Positions 25,783 to 36,210 are shown, numbered from the stretch's first letter. The stretch: DNA of 64,000 nucleotides from Methanomicrobiales archaeon HGW-Methanomicrobiales-1 (GCA_002839675.1 PGYM01000002.1:538111-602110), one strand, 5' to 3'. The notes: generated by a model from the sequence alone, not told the origin. Made by a program: numbers and translations.

Positions 25783-27675
25783 TTATTCTTCCAGGGTTGA
25801 TATATCGCCTGGATCGATTCCCATCTCTTTGGCCTTTAAGACCCTGCGCATGATCTTGCCGCTCCGGGTCTTGGGCAGAGAGTCCACGAAATCGATCTCG
25901 TGGGGCATGGCAATCGGCCCGATGGTTGTCCGGACATGGTGGAGGAGATCCTGCTTAAGGTTATCACTCGGGTGGTTCCCCACACGGAGGATGACGAACG
26001 CCTTGATCGAATTCCCTTTCAGCACATCCGGTTTTCCGATGACTGCTGCCTCGGCAACCGCATGGTGGGAGACCAGTGCGCTCTCTACTTCTGCTGTGCC
26101 GATATTGTGGCCGGCAACGATGATAATGTCATCCGACCTCCCTAGGATCATGATATAACCGTTCAGGCCCTTGACTGCAATGTCGCCGACGGTATATACG
26201 CCTTTTATTGTTTCCCAGTATTTCCGGTAACGCTCATCGTCTTTGAAGACTGTGCGGAACATGGATGGCCATGGTGTTTTGATCACGAGAAACCCACCCG
26301 TGCCCGGTTTGACCGAATTGCCATCTTTATCCACGACATCTGCCTCAACACCTGGGATGGGTTTTCCGGCAAAGCCCGGACGCATGGGCTCTCCGATCAT
26401 CGTTGTGATCATATGCATGCCGGTCTCGGTCTGCCACCAGGTGTCAAGGACCGGAACCTTGTCCTTGCCAATGAAATGATAGTACCACTCGAAGGCCTCA
26501 GGATTCAGTGGCTCTCCGACAGAGCCGATGATCCGAAGGGAATCCAAATTGTACTTGTTCGGCCAGACCTCTCCCATTTTCATGAACATCCGGATTGCGG
26601 TCGGGGCGGTATAGAAGATCGTGATCTTCTCTTCCTCAATAAGTTTCCAGTAACTGCCCGCATCCGGGTAATCCGGAGTCGTTTCGGCAATAAAGACGGT
26701 TCCACCTACGGCAAGCGGCCCGTACACGATATAACTGTGGCCGGTGATCCAACCGGGATCTGCAGTACACCAGAAAATATCATTGTCTTTTATATCGAAG
26801 ACATATTTGCTGGTGTAATAGGTGCCTACCATGTACCCCCCGCAGGAATGCACGATACCCTTCGGTTTTCCGGTGGATCCGCTGGTATAGAGGATGAACA
26901 ACGGATCTTCGGCATCCATGACCTCCGGTGGACAGATGTCCGACATCCCTTCCATCATCTCGTAAAAATCCAGCTCGCGCTCGTGGAGATCCAGGGGAGG
27001 ATCGCGCCTCCTTAGGACGATAACGTGTTCCACGCTAGGTGAATTGACAATCGCTTCGTCAACGATTCCCTTGAGCTGGATTGCCTTACCCCGGCGGATT
27101 GAGATGTCTGCGGTGATGACCACTTTTGCCTCAGCATCCTGGATTCGCATATTCAGGGCGGCAGTGCCAAATCCCCCGAATACAACGTTGTGGACCGCAC
27201 CGATACGGGCACAGGCAAGCATGGCGATCATCTGTTCAGGAACCAGCGGCATGTAAATACAGACACCGTCTCCTTTCTTCACCCCGATCTTCTTCAACGC
27301 ATTTGCGAAGCGTGAAACCTGTGAAAGGAGTTTCTGGTAGGTAAAGATTCGTTCCCTTCCGGTCTCCCCCCTCCAGATGAGGGCCACCTTGTTGCGGCGG
27401 TTGTTATTGACATGGCGGTCAAGGCAGTTTGCCGTGATGTTCAGTTTGGCATTGGTAAACCACCTGGCATAGGGATAATTCCATTCTTTGACGGCATCCC
27501 ATGGCTTGATCCAGTCAAGTTCCTTTGCTATCTTTTCCCAGAATGCATCAGGATCTGCAATAAAATCCTTGTACGCTTTCTCGTAGTCTCCCATCCATGC
27601 ATTTTTTTTATACTGTGGGTCGGGTGTGTAAAATTTCACATCCTCGACGAGTTTGACGTTAAAATCCTCTGTCAT
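25783..27675 (-). CDS. acs: Acetyl-CoA synthetase, AMP-forming
   Basis: The enzyme activates acetate to acetyl-CoA through acetyl-AMP for biosynthesis. The 630-residue protein has the adenylate-forming core motif LYTSGSTGKPKGIVHS (near 260), the WWQTETGMHM segment near 405, YTVGDIAVKG and GRSDDIIIVAGHNIG near 515, and the C-terminal catalytic lysine in PKTRSGKIMRR near 600, a known site of regulatory acetylation in the family. I take the second ATG (27675), with GGTGGG upstream, rather than 27687. A clear TATA box lies 40 bases upstream. It is cotranscribed with the OFA carrier. Confidence 0.95.
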   Translation of the reverse strand: MTEDFNVKLVEDVKFYTPDPQYKKNAWMGDYEKAYKDFIADPDAFWEKIAKELDWIKPWDAVKEWNYPYARWFTNAKLNITANCLDRHVNNNRRNKVALIWRGETGRERIFTYQKLLSQVSRFANALKKIGVKKGDGVCIYMPLVPEQMIAMLACARIGAVHNVVFGGFGTAALNMRIQDAEAKVVITADISIRRGKAIQLKGIVDEAIVNSPSVEHVIVLRRRDPPLDLHERELDFYEMMEGMSDICPPEVMDAEDPLFILYTSGSTGKPKGIVHSCGGYMVGTYYTSKYVFDIKDNDIFWCTADPGWITGHSYIVYGPLAVGGTVFIAETTPDYPDAGSYWKLIEEEKITIFYTAPTAIRMFMKMGEVWPNKYNLDSLRIIGSVGEPLNPEAFEWYYHFIGKDKVPVLDTWWQTETGMHMITTMIGEPMRPGFAGKPIPGVEADVVDKDGNSVKPGTGGFLVIKTPWPSMFRTVFKDDERYRKYWETIKGVYTVGDIAVKGLNGYIMILGRSDDIIIVAGHNIGTAEVESALVSHHAVAEAAVIGKPDVLKGNSIKAFVILRVGNHPSDNLKQDLLHHVRTTIGPIAMPHEIDFVDSLPKTRSGKIMRRVLKAKEMGIDPGDISTLEE

Positions 27676-27714
27676 GTGCCCACCCATTTTACATTATTAA
27701 TCATGCTAAACATC

Positions 27715-27726
27715 CTATATATAATT
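27715..27726 (-). promoter_or_regulatory. TATA box of acs
   Basis: Read on the minus strand this is AATTATATATAG, the same 12 bases found upstream of the thermosome gene. It would place the transcription start about 20 bases before the chosen acs start codon. Confidence 0.6.
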
Positions 27727-27894
27727 TATCAATGTATTTTCCGACGAATAAATCAGTTGGGGATTATTTCCCGGAGCGTAAAACAAAAATATAATTGCCT
27801 TATTTATGGTTAAGATTCAGCCTTCTATGGAATCTCGAATCAGTGGGTGGGATATAAAAAGGGTTATCTGTCCGGGTTTTTCAATATAGGATTG

Positions 27895-28809
27895 ATGCTC
27901 GATAAATTCAAGGGGTGCCTTCTGGGTGCAGCGATTGGCGATGCGCTGGGTATGCCCAACGAGAGCGGTGCTCCTAACTTAAACAAGATGAAGTACGGGT
28001 ACCGCCGCCCCTACAAAGGCCATCCCAATGAGGGTCTGAACCCGGGACAATATACTGATGATACCCAGATGATGATCCTTGTTGCAACCCTTCTTGCTGA
28101 TGGAAAATTCAACGAGGAGCGGTACATGACCGCGCTTCGCGAACTCTATATGAGAGGAAATCTCCGCTTTCCCGATGGATCGGTCTCTTCGGTATGTGAA
28201 CAAACGGACAAGGAAAATGTCCCCCGGAAAGGTGTGAAATCCACCACCTCCGGCTGTCTCCCGATTGCGATCCCGTTCGCCCTGGCATTTCCCGATATGA
28301 ATGAAGGATGTGAACGTTCTGTCCGGGCATGCAATGTTACCCATACCCACCCGGCAGCCCACGCAGCTGTTTCAACCGTGGTCACCCTCCTTTACCATAC
28401 CCTCCATGACAGTCCCGACCCTGTAGGAAAGGCGCTGCATAAGGCCCAGGCAGAAGACGAAGTGCTGGGCGGCAAGATCCGAAATGCACTGGTCCTGGAA
28501 AAAGAGGGGATGGAAACCGAGACCGCCCTGCTCAAAATCGGCAATGATGTATCCGTGTTCCAGACATTACCCATTGCGTTTTTCTTAATCAGCAGGTATT
28601 CCCACCCGCAGGATCTCCTCACGGTAGCAGCTAATACCGGGGGAAATACCGATACCATTGCCTGCATCTGCGGTGCATATCTCGGGGCATCAAAAGGTAT
28701 CGGGGCGCTTCCTGCCGATCTGCTCGAAGGACTTGAAGACCGCCAGCGGATCGAATTGCTCGGCCAGCGACTGTATAGTGTCTATTCCCGTAAAATGGAT
28801 AAAATGTAA
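27895..28809 (+). CDS. ADP-ribosylglycohydrolase family protein
   Basis: This 304-residue protein resembles DraG/ARH enzymes, which remove ADP-ribose from proteins or nucleic acids using two magnesium ions. The N-terminal KGCLLGAAIGDALGMP (residues 5-20), YTDDTQMMI near 50 and the C-terminal NTGGNTDTIACICGAYLGA near 250 are the metal-binding hallmarks. I start at 27895 because the fold begins there; an upstream ATG at 27847 would add 16 residues unlike the family. No partner ADP-ribosyltransferase is visible nearby. Confidence 0.88.
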   Translation: MLDKFKGCLLGAAIGDALGMPNESGAPNLNKMKYGYRRPYKGHPNEGLNPGQYTDDTQMMILVATLLADGKFNEERYMTALRELYMRGNLRFPDGSVSSVCEQTDKENVPRKGVKSTTSGCLPIAIPFALAFPDMNEGCERSVRACNVTHTHPAAHAAVSTVVTLLYHTLHDSPDPVGKALHKAQAEDEVLGGKIRNALVLEKEGMETETALLKIGNDVSVFQTLPIAFFLISRYSHPQDLLTVAANTGGNTDTIACICGAYLGASKGIGALPADLLEGLEDRQRIELLGQRLYSVYSRKMDKM

Positions 28810-28893
28810 ATCTTTTTTTATTCGGATACAATTTGCGATCAGAATGTTCCCCGCTTAAAAAGCATTAAATTTTGACAATCGGATACTCTTGTT

Positions 28894-29880
28894 ATGAAAA
28901 TTGCGATTATCGGGGCCTCCGGCTATGCCGGTGGTGAACTGGTTCGCCTGCTCGTTTCCCACTCAACGGCAGAAGTCACGTGTGTCACTTCCCGCAAACT
29001 GGCAGGAACCCCCCTTGATCAGGTCCATCCCCACCTGAAAGGGTTTACCAGCCTCAAATTCGAAAATCCCGACATGGATGCCATCGATGCCGATGTGGCA
29101 TTTCTTGCCGTCCCGCATACCGCGGCAATGACCCATGCCGGTAAGCTGCTGGAACGGGGGATCAAAGTCGTGGATCTCAGCGCAGATTACCGGCTGCCTA
29201 AAGACATCTATGAAAAGGTGTACGGCGTCGCACATACCGATTACTTCTCCGCACCCTATGGAATCCCGGAACTCCACCGCAAGGAGTGTATCAATGCAAA
29301 GTTTGTTGCAAATCCCGGGTGTTTTCCCACGGGCGCAACGCTTGCAGCCGCCCCTCTGGCGAAATACGCCCACACGGTGATCTTTGACTCAAAGACCGGC
29401 GTGAGCGGTGCCGGTGACAATCCGTCCGCCGTCACCCACTACCCGAATGTCGGGGACAATGTTGGACCCTACAAGCTGACGAATCATCGTCACCTTGCCG
29501 AGATGAAACAGGAAATCGCCGGGCTGGGTTCAAAAGCGAATGTCTACTTTACCCCCCATCTCGTCCCGGTAAACCGGGGTATCCTGACAACGGCTCATAT
29601 CCTGCTCAATGAGCCCCTTGAGCAGAAAGAAGTGGAAAAACTCTACCAGGATTTCTATAAGAATGAATATTTCGTCCGGTACCAGAAACCCTCGCTCGCT
29701 GCAGTCCGCGGGAGCAACTTCTGCGATGTGATGGTGGAAAGCGAAGGAATGCGTGTCGTTGCAGTCTCCGCGATCGACAACCTGGTGAAAGGCGCAAGCG
29801 GACAGGCAATCCAGAACATGAACCTGATGTGCGGGCTCTCCGAAAAGGACGGGCTCGTCAGCGCAGGAATGCTCCCGTAG
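28894..29880 (+). CDS. argC: N-acetyl-gamma-glutamyl-phosphate reductase
   Basis: ArgC reduces acetylglutamyl phosphate in arginine synthesis. The 328-residue protein begins with the NADP-binding loop [16 protein letters not shown] (residues 4-19), has the catalytic cysteine in [13 protein letters not shown] (about 145-157), and HRHLAEM near 202. It is the first gene of argC-CBS-argJ-argB; the stop is nine bases before the next ATG and overlaps its ribosome site. Confidence 0.95.
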   Translation: MKIAIIGASGYAGGELVRLLVSHSTAEVTCVTSRKLAGTPLDQVHPHLKGFTSLKFENPDMDAIDADVAFLAVPHTAAMTHAGKLLERGIKVVDLSADYRLPKDIYEKVYGVAHTDYFSAPYGIPELHRKECINAKFVANPGCFPTGATLAAAPLAKYAHTVIFDSKTGVSGAGDNPSAVTHYPNVGDNVGPYKLTNHRHLAEMKQEIAGLGSKANVYFTPHLVPVNRGILTTAHILLNEPLEQKEVEKLYQDFYKNEYFVRYQKPSLAAVRGSNFCDVMVESEGMRVVAVSAIDNLVKGASGQAIQNMNLMCGLSEKDGLVSAGMLP

Positions 29881-29889
29881 GTGACAAAA

Positions 29890-30384
29890 ATGCTGGTAAA
29901 AGACGCAATGACAAAAAACCCGATGGTCTGCTCTGCTGATACTCCTCTTCGTGAAGCGGTAAGTCTGTTCCGGAAGTATCACATCGGAGGCCTACCCGTG
30001 ATGGAAGGCGCAGAGCTTATTGGGATGCTGACTGAGTCAGATCTCATCTCGCTCCTGGAATCCGAACGGATCTCTGATGATCTCTGGCTGCCGTCGCCCT
30101 TTGAGATCATCGAGATCCCGATCCGCGAGTATGTGAACTGGGAAAAAACCAAGCATGCCCTGCGCAATATCGGCGATATGCCGGCAAAAAAGGTGATGAC
30201 ACATCGTGTGATCACCGCGACTGAGGATATGGAAGTTGAGGAAGCGGCATCCCTGATGCTCAAAGAGGGAGTTACCCGTCTGCCGGTATTGCAGGGGAAA
30301 AAATTGACCGGGATTCTTACCCGTTCAGATATTATCAATGCAATCGGCGCATCACATTCTGACACGAATGGAATGGGAGATTAA
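29890..30384 (+). CDS. Paired CBS-domain protein in the arginine operon
   Basis: The 164-residue protein is two CBS motifs, residues about 1-57 (VKDAMTKNPMVCSADTPLREA) and 95-157 (AKKVMTHRVITATEDMEVEEA), separated by a linker. Such pairs bind adenosyl ligands such as AMP, ATP or SAM. There is no catalytic domain. I prefer the ATG at 29890, with GGTGA overlapping the argC stop, to the GTG at 29881. Its place between argC and argJ suggests a regulatory role in arginine synthesis, which is inference. Confidence 0.88.
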   Translation: MLVKDAMTKNPMVCSADTPLREAVSLFRKYHIGGLPVMEGAELIGMLTESDLISLLESERISDDLWLPSPFEIIEIPIREYVNWEKTKHALRNIGDMPAKKVMTHRVITATEDMEVEEAASLMLKEGVTRLPVLQGKKLTGILTRSDIINAIGASHSDTNGMGD

Positions 30385-31542
30385 ATGTCGGTAAGAAGTA
30401 TCTGTGCAGTCAAGGGCGTTACTGCGTATGGTATGAAAGAAGGCAAGTTCGGTCTTGCCCTTATCCGGGCAAGCGGGACTGCCGCCGGTGTTTTTACCGA
30501 GAACCTTGTCAAGGCCGCGCCTGTCGAACTCATGCGCAAACAGATAAAAAAAGGCACTTTAGAAGCGGTTATCGCAAACAGCGGTTGTGCCAATGCTTAT
30601 ACCGGAAAACGCGGGTATGAGGATGCAGTCGCGATGACCGGGTTTGCCGGGGATGCGCTTGGGGTCGATGCAAAAAAAATCGGGGTCGCAAGTACCGGTG
30701 TTATCGGGCGCTATCTCGATCTCCCGCTTATCGAACGCCAGTGCAAATTGATTGCACCGAAACTCGCTCGTACCTTTGAGGCTGAAACCCTGACGGCGAA
30801 GGCGATCATGACTACGGATCTCTACCCCAAGCATGCGCTGGTGGAGAAAGAGTCGTTCTGTATCGGGGGTATCACGAAAGGGAGCGGCATGATTGCGCCC
30901 AACATGGGCACGATGCTTGCGTTCATTTACACCGATGCCGAGATTGGTGCAAAACCGCTTGCCGACGCTCTGAAACTGGCCACAAAGAGGACGTTCAACC
31001 GCGTGGTGGTTGATGGCGATACGAGCACCAATGACATTGCCCTTTGCACGGCCACCGGAGAATCCGGTAAGGTGAATGTAAAGGAGTTCTCCGCTGCATT
31101 AGAGGAATGCTGCCGCTCGCTGGCGATGCAGATTGCCGCTGATGGTGAAGGGGCATCGAAACTGCTCGAAGTGACGGTCAAAGGTGCACCCAAAGAGGAC
31201 GATGCAGCAAAAGTTGCCCGCACGGTAATAGAATCCCCGCTTGTCAAGACGGCGGTATATGGAGAGGATCCCAACTGGGGTCGTGTAGTTGCAGCAGCAG
31301 GCCGGGCCGGGGTAAAGTTCGATCCCAACGCGGTCTCACTCTGGATCAGCGATGGCAACGTGAAGTATCCCCTCGTGAAATCCGGTGAGATCATCGCCGA
31401 TCTCAAGAATGCAAAGGCGGCCATGCATGGCAAAAAAGTGATCTTTGTTCTCGATCTTGCGGCGGGAAAGGCAGAAGCAACAGCCTGGGGCTGTGACCTG
31501 ACCGAGAAGTATGTCGAGATCAATGGGAGGTACACCACATGA
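30385..31542 (+). CDS. argJ: Glutamate N-acetyltransferase / ornithine acetyltransferase
   Basis: ArgJ transfers the acetyl group from acetylornithine to glutamate and recycles it. The 385-residue protein shows the self-cleavage region [13 protein letters not shown] near residue 141, where the enzyme splits before the second threonine into two chains, and [20 protein letters not shown] near 169, plus [13 protein letters not shown] near 297. All expected motifs are present. A GGGAGA ribosome site overlaps the upstream stop, and the argJ stop overlaps the argB start. Confidence 0.95.
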   Translation: MSVRSICAVKGVTAYGMKEGKFGLALIRASGTAAGVFTENLVKAAPVELMRKQIKKGTLEAVIANSGCANAYTGKRGYEDAVAMTGFAGDALGVDAKKIGVASTGVIGRYLDLPLIERQCKLIAPKLARTFEAETLTAKAIMTTDLYPKHALVEKESFCIGGITKGSGMIAPNMGTMLAFIYTDAEIGAKPLADALKLATKRTFNRVVVDGDTSTNDIALCTATGESGKVNVKEFSAALEECCRSLAMQIAADGEGASKLLEVTVKGAPKEDDAAKVARTVIESPLVKTAVYGEDPNWGRVVAAAGRAGVKFDPNAVSLWISDGNVKYPLVKSGEIIADLKNAKAAMHGKKVIFVLDLAAGKAEATAWGCDLTEKYVEINGRYTT

Positions 31543-32414
31543 TGAAACGCGAAGACGTGCTCATGGAAGCCCTGCCGTATATCCAGCAGTTCCACGGCAA
31601 GACCATCGTGATCAAGCTTGGCGGCCATGCGATGGTGGACCCGGTTGTGCTGGAGAACGCGATCCGGGATGCGGTGCTCCTTCACTATGTGGGTATCCGG
31701 GTAGTCCTGGTACATGGCGGTGGACCGGAGATCTCCGAGAAGATGAAGGCGATGGGCAAGGAATCCGTCTTTATCGGGGGATTGCGGGTGACAGACCCGG
31801 AAACCCTCGAGATCGCCCAGATGGTTCTCGTAGGCAAGATCAACAAAGGGATCATCTCGCTGATAGCGAAAAGCGGTGCCCGTGGAGTCGGGCTGTCGGG
31901 TAGTGATGGCAACCTGATTATCGCAAAAAAGATGGATCTCCAGAAGATCGAAGTCGAAGGTGTCCAGAAAGAGGTCGATCTCGGGCATGTCGGCGAGATC
32001 GAATGGATCGATCCGTCAATTCTCAATACCCTGCTTGATACAGGTTATATCCCGGTAATCGCACCGATAGCGATTGACCGGTTCGGCGGGAGCTTAAATA
32101 TCAACGCCGATACGGCAGCCGGTGATATTGCCATTGCACTCAAGGCCTACAAACTTGTGAATATGACAGATGTGGACGGGGTCATGGATGCCAAGCGAAC
32201 CCAGGTATACCGGAAACTGACCATAAACGAGACGAATGATATGCGGAAATCCGGGGCAATCAGTCAGGGAATGATCCCCAAGGTGGGCTCGGTAACCAAG
32301 GCGGTAGAAAATGGCGTGAAATATGCGCATATCATCAATGGCAACACCGAACACAACCTCATCCTCGAACTTTTCACCCGGGATGGTGTCGGGACAATGA
32401 TCTCCTTAAAATAA
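31539..32414 (+). CDS. argB: N-acetylglutamate kinase
   Basis: ArgB phosphorylates N-acetylglutamate. The 291-residue amino-acid-kinase-fold protein has the N-terminal lysine loop VIKLGGHAM (about residues 23-31), [11 protein letters not shown] near 56, [11 protein letters not shown] near 81 and [14 protein letters not shown] near 187. The gene overlaps argJ by 4 bases and is the last of the operon; a T-run follows the stop. Confidence 0.95.
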   Translation: MMKREDVLMEALPYIQQFHGKTIVIKLGGHAMVDPVVLENAIRDAVLLHYVGIRVVLVHGGGPEISEKMKAMGKESVFIGGLRVTDPETLEIAQMVLVGKINKGIISLIAKSGARGVGLSGSDGNLIIAKKMDLQKIEVEGVQKEVDLGHVGEIEWIDPSILNTLLDTGYIPVIAPIAIDRFGGSLNINADTAAGDIAIALKAYKLVNMTDVDGVMDAKRTQVYRKLTINETNDMRKSGAISQGMIPKVGSVTKAVENGVKYAHIINGNTEHNLILELFTRDGVGTMISLK

Positions 32415-32487
32415 TTTTTTTTAAAAGCTGCCCGCGGGGTATTTTATTATTGGCCCCTCTCCAATACCATTACAAGGTTTTTTGAGG

Positions 32488-33642
32488 ATGGATAAAACAA
32501 TAAAAATCGCTACCGGACTTTTCATTGTAGTGGCTCTCTTATGTGCGATTTTTTTTATCTTACCCCTGCAGGCTGAAAAAACACCTGTACCGGGCATAGA
32601 AAGTTCCGTGCAGGACAAGGTGACGGTATATTTTTTCTATGGTGACGAATGCCCGCACTGCCATAACGTGATGCCGTTTATGGTGTCGCTCAAAGAAAAA
32701 TACCCGGATGTGGATATCCAGATCCTTGAAACATATCATAACAGTACGAATCAGATCCTGTCTGTTTCGCTCAACCAGAAACTCGGGGCGGGAAATCCCG
32801 GCGTTCCTGAAGCGATTATCGGGAATGTTGTTCTGGTTGGCGAACGGGATATTCCTGCGAACCTGGAAGCTGCCATTATCGGGGAACTTAAAAAAAAAAC
32901 GGTGAGTGATGGGCAGGTACCCCCACAGGTAACCCCGGAAATAGATTCTACCAGCACTCCCGGATTTCCGCAACTCAGCCTGGTGCTGGTCATCATTGCC
33001 GCTCTCGTTGACAGTGCAAATCCCTGTGGTTTGTCCGTTCTGGTTTTCCTGTTGATCCCGATGGCTGCTGCCGGGAGCAGGAAGCGCATCCTGCTTGTCG
33101 GCGGTGCCTATATCGCCGCAACGTTCCTGTTTCATCTTCTCGTAGGCATAGGGCTTTTCTCGGCGATCTCCTTCTCCGGGTTCTCGCGGGTATTCGCTAT
33201 TATTGGTGGGGCGGTTGCTCTTCTTCTTGGGATCATAACGATTGCGGATGTACTCCGGAACAAAGAGAAATTTCTCCTGTCCATACCGGAATCGAAGAAA
33301 GGGATCCTTGGGGATTATATCCGCATTGCATCGCTTCCCGCCGCATTTATACTGGGTATCCTTGCCGGCATCCTTGGGTTCTCCTGCACCGGGGGCATCT
33401 ATATCAGCATCCTTGCCCTCATGGGCAGAGAGATGACGGTAATGGCCGGATTGCCATGGCTTGTGCTCTACAACTTCATCTATGTCCTCCCCTTAATCCT
33501 GATTACCCTCCTTGTTGTGTATGGTATATCTCCGGGACGGGCTGAAAACATGAGGACAAAGTACAAGCGGATGATCAGGATGGTCATCGGTGTGATACTG
33601 GTTGCCCTTGGGGCGATTATCCTGCTCGGGTGGATGGGGTAA
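32488..33642 (+). CDS. Thioredoxin-like domain fused to CcdA-type membrane protein
   Basis: The 384-residue protein begins with a membrane helix (residues 7-24), then an extracytoplasmic thioredoxin-like domain with CPHC (GDECPHCHNVM near 51), and a C-terminal six-helix CcdA/DsbD-like domain from about 160. Two membrane cysteines expected of CcdA are present, in SANPCGLS near 175 and GFSCTGG near 302. It probably passes reducing power across the membrane to an outer thiol-disulfide domain. I use the ATG at 32488, not the TTG at 32482. Confidence 0.85.
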   Translation: MDKTIKIATGLFIVVALLCAIFFILPLQAEKTPVPGIESSVQDKVTVYFFYGDECPHCHNVMPFMVSLKEKYPDVDIQILETYHNSTNQILSVSLNQKLGAGNPGVPEAIIGNVVLVGERDIPANLEAAIIGELKKKTVSDGQVPPQVTPEIDSTSTPGFPQLSLVLVIIAALVDSANPCGLSVLVFLLIPMAAAGSRKRILLVGGAYIAATFLFHLLVGIGLFSAISFSGFSRVFAIIGGAVALLLGIITIADVLRNKEKFLLSIPESKKGILGDYIRIASLPAAFILGILAGILGFSCTGGIYISILALMGREMTVMAGLPWLVLYNFIYVLPLILITLLVVYGISPGRAENMRTKYKRMIRMVIGVILVALGAIILLGWMG

Positions 33643-33712
33643 ACCCCTCATAATGTTTCAGGTAAAAAAATAGTTGGGATAAATCCCCAAAATTAATCCC
33701 GGAAAAGCAGAA

Positions 33713-33997
33713 TCAGGGAAGATTTCCGTCTCCGGAACATTCCCGCTGGCGCTCTTCGCTCATCGCAATGAGCTGCTCGAATATTTTCTGAACTGCGACA
33801 GGATCGATTTTGGCCTCAACCGCCTGATCAAAAACTGCGTTCAGCACTTCAGATGCCCGGTGCTCATCATGGACCGGCATCCCTGCATGGATCTTGATTT
33901 TGGCAATCTTTCCCGCAAGCTCCTGCCGGTGTGCGATGAGCCGGATAATCTCTTTATCCGTTTTGGTGATCTCTGCCCGTACGGTCTCCAGGGACAT
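33713..33997 (-). CDS. Chorismate mutase, AroQ type
   Basis: The 94-residue all-helical protein matches stand-alone AroQ chorismate mutases, which rearrange chorismate to prephenate for phenylalanine and tyrosine. Key points are RAEITKTDKEIIRLIAHRQEL (residues 8-28), the KIKIHAGMPVHDEHRASEVL stretch near 33 and the C-terminal helix with AMSEERQRE near 78. No other aromatic pathway gene is close. Confidence 0.88.
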   Translation of the reverse strand: MSLETVRAEITKTDKEIIRLIAHRQELAGKIAKIKIHAGMPVHDEHRASEVLNAVFDQAVEAKIDPVAVQKIFEQLIAMSEERQRECSGDGNLP

Positions 33998-34094
33998 ATA
34001 CTATACATCTCTGATTCTTCACATAAACGTGTTTATCCCCGCTTAAACACCAAAGCAGATATCGCAGGAGCACCCTATCTGATCCGGTGATTTC

Positions 34095-34739
34095 ATGCTC
34101 GAACGCATCTCCCGAAGGGAAGAGTTTGATCTTTTTATTGCGTGGATAGCGATATCCCTGTCGTTTGCGATTATCAAGATCGCACCCTATGGTATAACCG
34201 GGCCGGTCAATTCGATAGACCCCGTTGCTGCACTGATTTTTTTAGGCATCGCCCTCCTGACAGCCGGTATCGGGTTTATCTTCCATGAGATGGCCCATAA
34301 GTTTACCGCAATACGATTTGGGTACTGGGCGGAATTCCGGAAAGATAACACCATGCTCCTGTTCGCCGTGCTCCTTGCAGCACTTGTAGGTTTTGTCTTT
34401 GCCGCCCCGGGTGCAACGGTCATTTACAGCAACTCAGGTAGCGGACAAGGCCTGACCAAGCGGGAGAACGGGATAATTTCAGCATCAGGTCCGGTTGTCA
34501 ACCTCCTGCTCTGCATACCATTCGCCGCACTGGCATTGTTTGGAGGACACGCAATTGGCGGCCTGCTTACCTATATCGGTATTTTCGGTATCCAGATCAA
34601 CGCGATGATCGCTGCGTTCAATATGCTCCCGATCAGTGTCCTTGACGGAAGAAAAGTCATGGCCTGGAATATCCCGATCTTTGCGTTGCTGATCATTGCA
34701 GCGTTCGGAACACTCGTAGCATCGTTCTATCTGCTCTGA
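34095..34739 (+). CDS. Site-2 protease-like membrane metalloprotease (M50)
   Basis: The 214-residue membrane protein has the zinc motif HEMAHKFTAIRFG (near residue 57) inside a hydrophobic helix and the third zinc ligand region NMLPISVLDGRKVMAWN (about 175-191). Both are the conserved S2P/M50 pair. Length is typical of minimal archaeal site-2 proteases without PDZ. The substrate is unknown. Confidence 0.88.
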   Translation: MLERISRREEFDLFIAWIAISLSFAIIKIAPYGITGPVNSIDPVAALIFLGIALLTAGIGFIFHEMAHKFTAIRFGYWAEFRKDNTMLLFAVLLAALVGFVFAAPGATVIYSNSGSGQGLTKRENGIISASGPVVNLLLCIPFAALALFGGHAIGGLLTYIGIFGIQINAMIAAFNMLPISVLDGRKVMAWNIPIFALLIIAAFGTLVASFYLL

Positions 34740-34782
34740 TCCCGGCCAATTTTTTTTATAAAAATGTCGATGGAATGCTCGT

Positions 34783-35397
34783 TCATTCCATTTTTAATTT
34801 TTCAATAACACCAACAACTTTCTGCCCTTTCTCAAATGCATCCCTGAGCGCAGTCGGGTGATTTTTGATCCCTTTGAATTCATCCATATTATTAGCAATG
34901 ATATTGTCGTAGTATTCGAACCCGGTGCCGTTGAAGATGGCCGTGATCGCAGGAAACGCCCCGTCAAAGACATGGTCCCAGTTCTGCCCGGCCGTGGAGA
35001 TGAAGAGCCCTTTATGCCGTTTTACGTGCTCATCGGTGAAATAGAGCGTTTTTAAGATGAATTTCCGGGCCCAGAGGTACTGTCCCCGGTCGATCAGTCC
35101 CTTGAGTTGTGCGGTGATACCCATGGTATAGATGGGAGAGGCGACCGCGATACAATCGGCGGCGAGTATTTTATCAAATATTATTATTGCATCGTCCCTG
35201 ACAATACACTCTCCATTTTTATGGCAGGCATTGCACCCCCGGCAGGGAGAGTAATCCATATCCTTAAGCACTACTTTCTCAACCGAGGCACCGGCAGTCC
35301 GTGCACCATCAAGGAAGCTGTCGAGCAGGGTTTCGGTGTTCCCGTGCCGGTGCGGGCTTCCCGATATGCCAAGGACGCTTTCGGTCATTAAAATCAC
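34783..35397 (-). CDS. Iron-sulfur flavoprotein, copy B
   Basis: The 204-residue FMN-binding protein has GISGSPHRHGNTE near residue 9 and the four-cysteine motif CRGCNACHKNGEC (about 53-65), which should hold a [4Fe-4S] cluster. ASPIYTMGITAQLKGLIDR near 88 and TAGQNWDHVFDGAFPAI near 137 match the neighbour upstream. It overlaps that gene by 4 bases, so the two form an operon and are tandem paralogs. Confidence 0.85.
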   Translation of the reverse strand: MILMTESVLGISGSPHRHGNTETLLDSFLDGARTAGASVEKVVLKDMDYSPCRGCNACHKNGECIVRDDAIIIFDKILAADCIAVASPIYTMGITAQLKGLIDRGQYLWARKFILKTLYFTDEHVKRHKGLFISTAGQNWDHVFDGAFPAITAIFNGTGFEYYDNIIANNMDEFKGIKNHPTALRDAFEKGQKVVGVIEKLKME

Positions 35398-36008
35398 CTA
35401 TTAAGCCGCTTTTTGATCTCGGCAAGCACGGTTTTACCGAGTTTCTCGGCATCGGTCCTGGCGGTTGGGTGCTTATCTATTGCACCTTTTTCATCCACGC
35501 CGTTGATCATGAGGTAGGAGATATCAGCATCCTTGATATCAATGACATGGTAGAAACATTTCACTGAAGGAATGGCAGCCTCAAAGACATGATCCCAGTT
35601 CTGCCCGGCAGATGAGAGAAATACCCCCAGCCTCTTACCCTTGCGTTCCGGGGGAACAATGGGGAGTTTGAGCACATATTTCCGTGAACGGAACACCTGT
35701 GCACGGTCGATCAGGGCTTTTGGCTGCGAAGCGATACCCATGCAGTAGATGGGCGATGACAGCAGGATAATGTCGGCGGCAACGATCTTGTCGTGGTAGA
35801 TGTCCATGCCATCATGCTGCACGCAGGCATTGAGCTTCTCGCAGGCATTGCACCCCCGACAGGGATTGATATTGGCATCGGTCAGGGCGATTTTCTCTAC
35901 GACCACGTCCGGGTCAGCGATCATCCCGCCCAGTACCCAGTCCAGCAGCGTCTCGGAGTTGCCATGCCTGCGGGGACTTCCGGCAAAGGCGAGGACTTTG
36001 ATCGGCAT
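35394..36008 (-). CDS. Iron-sulfur flavoprotein, copy A
   Basis: This 204-residue paralog of the protein downstream has AFAGSPRRHGNSE near residue 7, CRGCNACEKLNAC near 50, SSPIYCMGIASQPKALIDR near 83 and AGQNWDHVFEAAIPSV near 132. I start at the ATG at 36008 because it gives the same length and N-terminus as copy B; an ATG at 36032 would add eight residues. The triple 19-bp iteron lies about 200 bases upstream and may belong to its control region. Confidence 0.85.
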   Translation of the reverse strand: MPIKVLAFAGSPRRHGNSETLLDWVLGGMIADPDVVVEKIALTDANINPCRGCNACEKLNACVQHDGMDIYHDKIVAADIILLSSPIYCMGIASQPKALIDRAQVFRSRKYVLKLPIVPPERKGKRLGVFLSSAGQNWDHVFEAAIPSVKCFYHVIDIKDADISYLMINGVDEKGAIDKHPTARTDAEKLGKTVLAEIKKRLNR

Positions 36009-36210
36009 AATCGTATCTTTGTCATGCGTCATAAAAAAGGATTGGATGGGGATCAGGGATAACGAAATTTTCTGGATGAATCGCCGGGAGCTTTGGCTGG
36101 ATTAACTGTTCGCATAGGATACAGGCAGAGCAGAAAAGTGCAAAACGTTCTGGAATGATGACCCCCCATGCAGTTCACGAGAGTATGGGTGGTGGAAACC
36201 GCGAGTAAGA

